A DNA stretch of 64,000 nt, taken from the NCBI GenBank assembly GCA_030549495.1, contig JAUIRK010000855.1, positions 2,047,501 to 2,111,500 on the forward strand, given 5' to 3'. Positions 55,830 through 64,000 of the stretch are shown one piece after another. The translations under genes were made by a program, and so were the position numbers. This DNA comes from Nectonema munidae (taxonomy: Eukaryota; Nematomorpha; Nectonematoida; Nectonematidae). The notes below the pieces were generated by a model. That model was not told where the DNA came from and made no database searches. It saw only the letters and a list, made by a program, of their open reading frames with translations. Each line of letters opens with the position of its first letter. Position 1 is the stretch's first letter.

Positions 55830-56075
55830 GATTCCACACAAATAAGCGTGACTGTCTGTCTTTGCCTTCTTGAGATTGAGGTTCTAACATCCACACAATT
55901 CATCTTTTGTACATCCTTGAGCGCTTCTTTGCTTAGATTTTTGAATTTGCATTCATCGTTATAATTTTCATCGTACATGCCGTGATACTTCTGGTTTCAC
56001 CATTTTGAAATGATTCTTTCAAAAAGTCGAAAAGAAAAGCTTTAGTGAGATTCCATCTAAACTCCGGAGAAAAAT
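55830..56075 (-). other. Coding-like remnant, unidentified
   Basis: On the minus strand two frames read FRWNLTKAFLFDFLKESFQN (about 56070-56010) and KYHGMYDENYNDECKFKNLS (about 55990-55930), separated by a frameshift. Composition is less AT-rich than the flanks. It may be a decayed transposon or host pseudogene; a MADF/Myb-like N-terminus is one possibility but unproven. Confidence 0.25.
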
Positions 56076-56079
56076 ATCA

Positions 56080-57590
56080 TAAAAAACTGCAAGGCATCAT
56101 ACCTTCATTAATTCTCATATTCAGCAGTTGAATGTTTCATAAAAAATTGCACCACCTAAGCACATTTGTTTGATATTGATTGAAATATAAAGTTAGCAAA
56201 AATTGTTGATTTGAAAAGATTTTTGTGCAAGATAACTTTTAAATTTATCACTATAATAGCCAAAAAATTCTTCAAAAATAATTGATTACAAATCAATAAT
56301 TAAAATTTCAATGCTGTTACAATAATTCTTTACCTAGCTTTTGTAAATTTATACCTGCCAGTTTAAAATCACAGATATTCATTACTTCCAATTTTTCCAA
56401 GTATCGGTGTCGGTTCACAATCGCCATTTTATAAGGTGGTAATCGGAATTCACTAATTGCTATATAACCTTTTTTCAATAAAAATAGTATCGTTTTAAAT
56501 TATTTTTATATTTAATTAGTTATTAAAAAATAATTAGTTTGTAGGTTAGTTAGTAAAAAAAATATATATTATATTTTAAATAATATAAACCTGCATATTC
56601 ATTCGGTGACCTCCTCTAACATTCTGTATATTCATTTTCTATTTCAATAATTTTTTTATATTTTTCTAATAAATTCATATTTTTTCTAATATTTTTATGG
56701 TGTAATTTAGAAAAAAATTATTTTGAATGAGATTTGATATTTTATCCGTCGGATTAACAAACTCTACAAGCATGTAAACTCTAGGTGAGAAAAAAATTAA
56801 AAAATCGGTTACAGTCCGTAGTGTGTATACTTTATTGACTTTGGAGAATATTTAAATTTGTAAATTTACTTCAGATTAAGTTTTATATAAGGAGTTGATT
56901 TCCTTTATGAAAATTGTATGCAACGTATAGACTAAAATTAATCATCTATATCTCATTTTTACTTTGCATCGTTTTGCTGCAACTCCTTCAATCTAATGAA
57001 ACAGAAAAGTAGCATACCCTGTATAAATAGTGACTTAAGGTGTAGAAAATATGGTCTTATTTCTCTCTGAGTATGCATACACACTCCATTCCATTTTTTC
57101 AAAAGAAAAATCACGTATGCCTTGGTAACTCTTATTTCTAGATACAAACTTTCATACGTTTATAAACAATTTCTTTGATATTTTAATGCCTACGTGGCAA
57201 TACCTTGTATTAAAACGTTATTTAATCACTTTTTTGTTATAGACTTCTGTTCGTATTTGACCTTTTCAAAAGTACATCGTTAGTTTTAGAACGGTTTAAT
57301 TGATCAAGTTATCCCCACCCAAACTAAATCCTATTTTCTGACCATGCCATTGCCGCACCCATTTAGTTTACAGATCAGCTGAAGAGCCGTAAATTCTTAT
57401 ATTTTATATTATAAAAATAAGCCAGGGTGTTTTCTGCATCTAAAGTACTGGTCATCAATTTACATCAAATTATTTAATATTTAAAAAAAATTATAGCATG
57501 ATAAAAAAATTAAATTCTTTGTAAATAATTACTATTAAAGAGAATTATTACCAAAATTTAATTCGAGGTTATTTGAAATGGAGTTTTTGG
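56080..57590. other. AT-rich intergenic DNA
   Basis: Nothing supported. Confidence 0.5.
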
Positions 57591-57595
57591 TTTGG

Positions 57596-57660
57596 TTTGG
57601 TTTGAGATATCAAAGCACTTTCAGCAGTAAAGCTATATGCTCGCATTATGCTTAAGATAA
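57596..57660 (-). mobile_element. 3' part of a family-2 SINE
   Basis: GAGATATCAAAGCACTTTCA and GCTATATGCTCGCATTATGC match 60148-60210, the minus-strand tail of the SINE there. The tRNA-like head is absent. Confidence 0.65.
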
Positions 57661-58169
57661 ATAAATTTATCGTTTTCAAAACAAAAATCTCTAAATTTTA
57701 TTTTAATACCAGTATACAACTGAAAAAACTTAAAAAGTTTTAAATGAGTTCAGTATGTGTGATAATGTAATTACAATTTTTTAAATACTTATAGTCATGC
57801 TAAATATACTCATTTTCTTTTTTTAATTTAAATTAATTAAATATTATTTTTTTGTTAGAAAAGTCAATTTTTTTTTGTTTTTTCTTAAATCCACTTGATC
57901 AAAATTATATAATAAACCAATTCAAATCTTTCGAAATATCTTTTAATTAAAAAAATTTTAATTAAATTAATTGAAAAAAGAAAAGTAATGAAGGGTAAAC
58001 ACCAACTCACAGAGTGGATGTATTATATAGCCCATAAATATGATTAGTTAACATGGGGGACTGTCAAAGGGATCTAAATAATCCATCAAAATGACATCCC
58101 GTGAAAAAAATCAATTAAAAAATGGTTTTTCATCTAAAAACTAATATATGTATGTGAATATAAATTACT

Positions 58170-58855
58170 AACATTCAAATTCTATATGCACCAATCTTCC
58201 GTTAAAATGCACTCGGATAATATACGAATCGGATAATATGGGGTAGCATCTTGAACCCCAAAAAATACGGCATTTCTATCTATATGCGAAACGGAAGAGG
58301 GCCGATCACCTAAGGTCATCACAGATCTTGAAGCCCTGAAGTACATCCAGCTCATCATTCCCTTCCTGGAGAGCAATGGAATGATACTGTAAAGTCTTCA
58401 ACAGTCTACCCTTCTTCGTAAACTACGAGTCCTTGTTACTAACAAGCCTGTACAGAGAAAGCGGGATGATTTTCTCATGGAGTGAAATAAAATATTGTAA
58501 AAAAATACTTTTCTCTTGATGTACACACTAGTATTTTTGTATATAATTTTATATAATTGAAAGTAATTAAGTCAATTTCCATTGTATTTTATTGAATTAT
58601 CAATTCCAATAAAATTTGCTGTATTGAATTTCGTTTCCTGTTTTGTATGCTAAATCTGGTTGTTAGATACCAAAAACAACCCAAACACCAAATCTTAAAG
58701 TTTCTCGCATATTTATGTCTTTCTCGTTCATAGACGTGATCCAAGATGGCGGATGCCTAAATGCGCTCTCACATAATATGCGGTAGGTGTTTCTGATCCC
58801 AACGTGCGCATATTAAGAATGGTGTATTATATGCAATAGTTTCGTCAGCGTATTT
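58170..58855 (+). mobile_element. Internally deleted Tigger-like element with transposase C-terminus
   Basis: The plus-strand frame at 58252-58391 reads KVITDLEALKYIQLIIPFLE then SNGMIL and a TAA. The same frame continues SLQQSTLLRKLRVLV and TNKPVQRKRDDFLME to 58488. The last part is the conserved tail of Tigger/jerky-type transposases (KPVQRKxDDF). So only one premature stop interrupts this last portion; everything upstream of the C-terminus is missing. The outer parts ATATGCACC near 58175 and, inverted, ATAATACACC near 58840, together with CGGATAATAT and ACATAATATG phrases, look like decayed inverted ends of a different Tigger family from that at 42 kb. Confidence 0.7.
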
Positions 58856-58859
58856 ATAA

Positions 58860-59550
58860 ATAACAAATAAGTATCTTTGATTGCTAATATAACATATTTA
58901 TTGAAAAGTAACCTATTCGTGAAATAAGTTTTTTTGGATTCGTTAATAATATATTTATTTGATTTAAAAAAAAAGTTTCAATGACGGAAAAACTAATAAT
59001 GAAATTCTGAAGCTATTCTTGTATTGTATAGATGTAATTCATTATTTTTGATAAGAAATTTGTTTAAAGGTTATCAGAAAACATGGATTTATATAAAAAA
59101 AAAAGACAATAAAAAAGTAAATTAATTTAACAAACTTGATCTGAATTCTGTTCATTTTAATCAAAAGAGTAAAATTAGACAAACTCCAAAATAAATTGGT
59201 GTAGTTTTTTGTAAGGTGTTTGATGCGCCACCATACATAAGCCACCTATGCTGGTTTACAGGCAATCGCACATTAACCGACAATTAAATTGGTGTATCTA
59301 ATTTTAGGAGAAATGTAAGCATGATAAAGAATAATTTTCGTCCTATATGTAAATTTCAGCGATTTTAAAAAAAACCGCTGAAAGTGAAGAAATTTTCTAA
59401 ATTACAGATTTAATATGAAGGATTCATTATACATTTTCACAGAAGGTCATTCCAATAAATTTGAAATGTTTAACTCTCATAATAGAAACATTATTAATTG
59501 GGAAACTAGAATAAAATTTAGTATGAGCACCAGATAGTATCATGTATTTT
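58860..59550. other. AT-rich intergenic DNA
   Basis: Nothing supported. Confidence 0.45.
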
Positions 59551-59554
59551 TATA

Positions 59555-59705
59555 TTGAAGGGCATGAGTAAGTTTGGTCAGATTCTGGGTTTCGATAACT
59601 CACGGTCTTGGGTTGGATCCCGTATCAAGCCTACTTTTCTCATAGTTGGATACAAGCGGGGCAATTGTACCTTCTCGGTTAAAACACCCAATCAGTACTC
59701 CAGAT
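59555..59705 (+). mobile_element. tRNA-derived SINE, family 1
   Basis: It has the head AGTTTGGTCAGATTCTGGG, TTTCGATAACTCACGGTC, a B-box GGGTTGGATCCCG, ATCAAGCCTACTTTTC and ACAAGCGGGGCAATTGTACC, ending TCTCGGTTAAAACACCC. It abuts the 3' end of the minus-strand LINE. Confidence 0.8.
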
Positions 59706-59759
59706 TTTGAAGTTTTCACTTATTAAGATATTGTAAAAAACAAAGAAATGTCAATTGTT

Positions 59760-62005
59760 CTAATGTCTTTACTTATTAACCAAGATAAAAAGGAATTCTA
59801 AAGCCCAGTTAAAAAAGTTTGTGAATCTATGGTGTCAAAAGCCTAAGCGAAGTCAAGAAAAAAGGCGATAGAACAATTTAAGACATAAAAACAAAAACAG
59901 GCAAATTGTCTGATACTTATCTGATTAAATTTCTGTGAAAATCAGCATTTTATTTAGAATCATTCTTTCAAAAAATTTAGAGAAGTGAGATAAGGTTGAT
60001 ATTGGTATAAAATTATTCAGAGAAAGTGGTTTATTATTTTTGGGAATTGGAATGACTTTTCCAAATTGTGAGTATTTGGGGAAAAACTTCTTAGAAAGAG
60101 ATAGATTTAATAAAAGAAAAAGAACATTGCGAATATAATGTTGGTTGGAGATATCAAAGCACTTTCAGCCGTAAGGCTATATGCTCGCATTATGCTTAAG
60201 ATAGTTAATCACAGTTTTTGTGAATTTGTTTTTAGAGTTGGGAGCCTTGGGGATCGAACCCCTGACCATCAACTGTTAAGCTGAGAGGTACACCCTAACA
60301 ACCATTGAGGATCGTGGAATATAATGTAGTAATAAGAGAATTAGTTATTGAACTGTTGACGCATTCGATAGAGAAGGAATAAAATTATCAAAATTATTTC
60401 GCTAGAAAGTTCAATTGTTGAACAGAAAATAAGAATATTGTTTAAAGTTTTCCAAACATTTTTTTGGTTTTGGTTAGTCAGAAAATAATAAGATTTAGCA
60501 GCTTTTATTTCCAGTTTATAAAATTGATTAGAAAAAGAAGGATTACGTTTAAACTTCCTATAAAGAGTCTCTTTATTTTTAATATAACTTTCAGGATATC
60601 AGAAAAACAAGGAATTAGAAGATTTTTTTTAATTTTTTAGGGAAAGCAAGATAAGAGATTTTTAAAAATAAGTAGAAAAAGGAAAAAACTCGATCAAGAT
60701 TATCAAAAGAAAAAATATGAGAATAATCAATAGAATTAAGTTTTTCGACAAAACATCTATAGTTAGTAGTATAAAAAATTGCTTACTGTATAAAAAGATT
60801 TCTTGAGGAAGTAGGATTATTAAAAAATATTTCAATGTCTAAAATGTTAACTAATTGATCAAAAAAACAGCATATAAGCTAAATGATTTGATTGTTCTAT
60901 TAGAGTTTAAAAAAATATTAAAGAAATCATGAGAATTATCAAAGGATAGTAGGCTAATATTAATTTCTCTGTAAATTATCGAATCGATAGAAAGTTCTTC
61001 ACTCGTGAAAAAATCGTTGGAATAAGAGAAAAAATTAGTGATAGTAGAAGGAGCGCGATAAACAACATTTACTTTAATGGATTTAGAACCTATTTAAAAT
61101 TTACAAATCAAGATAACAAGTATTATTAGTGATGATATATGAAAAGTAAGTAAGTTTTTTATATTTATGGGTGGAAAAAATTATCAAAGCTCTTCTTTTT
61201 TGATCTGAGAATTTGAGGTGAAGGAAATCTTGTGATACAAGTTGTAGAGGAACAAGGTGGAGTTTGAATCCATCAATAGAAGTATTTGTCGGAAAGCTAA
61301 TTTAACTTGGATATAAGAAAAAGAATCAACAAGACAAAATGGTGACTTATAATTTAGTGCAATCCCTCATCCTCGCTTAAATCTTTCAATAAATACAGAA
61401 TCATATTCATCGATAGAATCATTGAGAGATCTCTAGGTTCCCAAATTTTGAATAAAGTTATAAGTCAAGTGAAAAACCCTAGAGATTTCAAAAACCAAAA
61501 ATTAGTTGAAAGGCTTAGAGCATTAAATTAAAAATTTTAAGAGACTTATTTTTGTCCGATTAAACTTATTCTGTTGGAGAAAAATTGCCACCGAATAGTT
61601 CATAGAAACGTTCAAAATTAGTTGCAAAATGTCCATATTTTTTACACTTAAAACACACCCTAATATATAAAAATAACAGTTGTATATCATAAGAATGACA
61701 ATTTTAAAAATATATAAAAGAGACTTAATTACTGAAGATTTGAAGCGGATGCCAACATTACAAAAGTTCTTGCTTTTTTTACCTTTGATTTTGTTAAAGT
61801 CACAATCTAAAAAACTGTTTTGAGAAATAATAATTGACTTAATTTCATTTAAGCTTGTTAATTTATCAATTTTCTTAATTACAAATCTAGGTGGGCGAGA
61901 AGGCTGGACAAACTTTTTTAAAAAATCAGTAGTTTGGATAAGAAGAGGGTTCTTTTTAGTTTTTTTTTTAATTTTGATATACAAAAATGATTTATGGAGG
62001 GTTGG
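59760..62005 (-). mobile_element. Decayed jockey-like LINE with ORF1, endonuclease and RT pieces
   Basis: Read on the minus strand, 61984-61523 gives the ORF1 C-terminus (RPPRFVIKKIDKLTSLNEIK) and, in another frame, a zinc knuckle CFKCKKYGHFATNF whose last Cys is replaced by Phe. About 61090-60950 gives the endonuclease piece VNVVYRAPSTITNFFSYSND followed by IIYREINI, where GDFN is expected. A SINE interrupts at 60310-60141. The RT follows at about 60060-59770: KVIPIPKNN, then FIPISTLSHFSKFFERMI, then FFLDFA-stop-AFDTIDSQTF, a catalytic motif with an internal stop. The 3' end is missing. Many stops and frameshifts make it dead and probably old. Confidence 0.75.
60141..60310 (-). mobile_element. 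tRNA-derived SINE, family 2, inside the LINE
   Basis: The minus strand reads TTGTTAGGGTGTACCTCTC, then AGCTTAACAGTTGATGGTCA, the B box GGGGTTCGATCCCC and the body ending with GCATAATGCGAGCATATAGC and a TGCTTTGATATCTCCAACC tail. It is the most complete copy of the family (others at 13305 and 57596). LINE sequence resumes on both sides. Confidence 0.75.
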
Positions 62006-62009
62006 AGCG

Positions 62010-62880
62010 AGTCATTGACTTGTATTTGAAGTAGGTCTAACACTAAGCTTATATTCAAGTGAAGACAATGAATTTTCAATTTTATTAACGATAATGTTCA
62101 CTTCCATTATTCTTAATTGAGTGTAGTAAGGTGTTTAAAACAATTTAACACCATATTTTTAAATGGATCCAACAAAAAGTCAACGCCATTTATATGTCTT
62201 AATGAATCAAAGAAAGTAAAGCCAGGCCAGGTTAAGTTTTTCTACAAAGCTAAAAAAGGCAATTTTGAGTAGAGGTATGGCATTTTCCAAAGCTAAACAC
62301 AGCACATGCTGATTTAGAAACGATAACACATTTTAAATCTTAATTCAATCCAATATTTCTTTCAATTAATTAAGAAAAAAACTTCTTTTACACTAGTGCA
62401 TTTCGAAGTTTGTTTCAAAATTTGTACAAACGTATTTTTATTTATATCCTGACATTCTGTTAAACTTTTATTTAAATTTGCTATTAATATAGATAGCATA
62501 TTTTTGAGATTTTTTGTTATTTTAATCCTTCATTCATTTGAACACATTTCAACAAATTATATGCGATTTTTCAAAATTATAAAACATCCAACAAATTTCA
62601 ATTTGATACATTGGATGTGGAATTTTTTCTTCCTCCGTGGATGAGGATACCGAATTTGACATTCTAGAAGATGCGTATATCATAATAGCTATTCCAAGCA
62701 AACGCAAGTTCTATACTTCTTAAAAATTTAGAGAGAAGATATCAATGTATTATATGTGTTATCATAAATGAATACTTATAAAAATTAAAAAATTCCAAAA
62801 AAAACTTTGCTGTAGAAAAAAAAAAAATGCTTGAAAATTGCAGATGTTGAAACTTAAATGATCTGCAAATGGGGTTTACA
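62010..62880. other. AT-rich DNA, possibly decayed 5' part of the LINE
   Basis: No confident feature. If the LINE extends upstream on the minus strand, its 5' ORF1 portion would fall here, but no motif could be read. Confidence 0.35.
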
Positions 62881-62884
62881 CTAA

Positions 62885-63571
62885 GGTGTCCACCCCGGGA
62901 TTCCTCGTCCTCGAGTCCCCGGGGAATCGTGGAATATCAAAATCCTCGTCCTCGAAAAAAATTTTTAAATTTCCTCGGGGAATTTTTGAAAATTTTTTTT
63001 TGTCAAATCCGACGACAAAAATATCGAAGTAACGGAGAAGAAAGATGAAACATTAATCGTTAGCAACCAAAAAACAGAGAAGAAAAGCGTGAAGGAGGAA
63101 TTGGACGAATTTCTGAAGATTAATGAAAATGAAGAACGTGAAACTAAAAGCAAGATTTCAAGCATAGAGGAAATAATGAAAAAAACATTTGACCTTTATT
63201 TAGAAACAAATAGGAGGCCCGAAGTTTTAGAAACTTTATTCAAAAATTTAAAGAGCATAAAACCAACTTCTGTGGATGCCGAAAGAGTGTTTTCGTCAAT
63301 GGGTTATTTTTCTACAAAAATAAGAAACCAGTTGAATGATGAAACTTTGAACGCTCTAATTTTTCTTAGATATTTTTTTAAAACATAAATCTTTTATGCA
63401 TTTAAATGTTTTTCAATAAAAATCTTATATGAGACTTTTAAATTTTCTTTTCGGAACAGTTTTTACTGTAAAAAATCGCTTTTTCTTCCCCGGGGAATCC
63501 CCGGTGAAATTTTCAAAAATTACGAGTTCCTCGTTCCACGGGGAATGAAAATAAGACTTTAAAGTGGACAC
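62885..63571 (+). mobile_element. Internally deleted hAT copy with transposase C-terminus
   Basis: The ends GTGTCCACCCCGGG (62886) and GTGGACAC (ending 63571) are inverted. Sub-terminal zones are rich in CCCCGGGGAAT and CCTCGTCCTCGA phrases. Between them one open frame ends at 63388 with the dimerisation block IKPTSVDAERVFSSMGYFST then KIRNQLNDETLNALIFLRYF, the most intact hAT sequence in the window. The frame lacks an ATG in the first part; GTG at 63089 is not a likely eukaryotic start. The catalytic middle is absent, so it cannot move itself. It is related to the hAT at 25.7-27.8 kb. A possible target duplication (ACACTAAG against ACACTAGT) is imperfect. Confidence 0.8.
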
Positions 63572-64000
63572 ACTAGTTGAGACCGTGTAAATTTATTTTA
63601 GCGGATAACCCGCATATGCGGACACCCGAGGGATCTCTAATCTGAATACTTTTTTTTAATATTATTTTCTAAAATATTTAACGAAGAACAAAACTTATTT
63701 TTAAGGTGACAATAACGAAAACGACCAAAATTTTTATTCTAAAAAAAAATTTTTTTTAAAGCAATTTGTTCAAAGTAACGATAACTATAACAAAAATTTA
63801 TCTTTAGTATTAACCCTGATGCGGCAAACATATTTTCTTTACGATTTAGATAAACATGGGTCAAACGGGCCCGGCCTTTTTGTTTTCACAAATACTCTTT
63901 TGTTTATGATAATTTTATATTTTGTACATTTAGCGTATCTATAACCTTTAATTTAATGTTTTCTTGTGCATATATGTAACTATAAATATTTTTTATATTG
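63572..64000. other. AT-rich DNA to the window end
   Basis: Nothing supported. Confidence 0.5.

Overview
The window is AT-rich animal nuclear DNA. Genes are sparse and carry spliceosomal introns, and most of the sequence is transposon debris. The best host-gene match is a HIRA histone chaperone of 1013 residues, close to animal length. Three exons of a TSPO-type mitochondrial membrane protein join in frame. The mix of pogo/Tigger, hAT, Tc1 and Mutator-like transposons, jockey/CR1- and RTE-like LINEs and tRNA-derived SINEs suggests an invertebrate, perhaps an arthropod such as a copepod. That placement is a guess.

Layout. 1-0.43 kb: end of a Tigger-like element. 0.43-11 kb: AT-rich DNA with a TTAA-flanked MITE (3.3 kb), a decayed TTF-finger hAT transposon (4.4-6.6 kb) beside a young hAT MITE with a perfect 8-bp target duplication (4.0 kb), three tRNA-SINE copies (7-9 kb), a candidate first coding exon with promoter-like flank (8.4 kb) and an unassigned ORF on the minus strand (8.6-8.9 kb). 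11.1-11.6 kb: an isolated LTR-retrotransposon gag fossil. 13.3-17.5 kb: a SINE, then a 150-bp satellite arranged largely as 300-bp A/B dimers, a spacer module, and a second, unrelated array of about 147 bp. 19.2-19.8 kb: a Tc1 remnant. 20.3-23.0 kb: a gene for a long, disordered, Thr/Lys/Glu-rich protein with a 104-nt intron near its end. 23.9-25.05 kb: a LINE. 25.7-27.8 kb: a hAT element. 28.4-28.9 kb: a fold-back MITE next to a convincing last exon of an unidentified gene. 29.6-32 kb: LINE fragments and a MITE.

35.4-41.5 kb: a 6.1-kb Mutator-like element with similar inverted ends rich in 14-18-bp repeats, a target duplication and an intron-bearing, decayed transposase. 42.0-43.8 kb: a broken Tigger transposon. 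44.9-48.0 kb: HIRA, without introns in its coding region. 49.05-49.57 kb: two hAT MITEs. 51.56-54.64 kb: TSPO on the minus strand; its second intron holds a copy of the satellite-plus-module repeat seen at 13-16 kb. 55-64 kb: SINEs, a Tigger transposase C-terminus, a jockey-like LINE interrupted by a SINE, and an internally deleted hAT copy related to the one at 26 kb.

The host genes show no functional linkage. HIRA acts in nucleosome assembly and TSPO in the outer mitochondrial membrane. The strongest items for follow-up are the bounded Mutator-like element, the A/B dimer satellite with its dispersed single-copy relative, the TSPO gene model with a changed C-terminal cholesterol motif, and the unidentified last exon at 28.7 kb. 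Many open frames here begin with TTG or GTG rather than ATG, so starts were re-chosen where this mattered. No rRNA, genuine tRNA or CRISPR array was seen.
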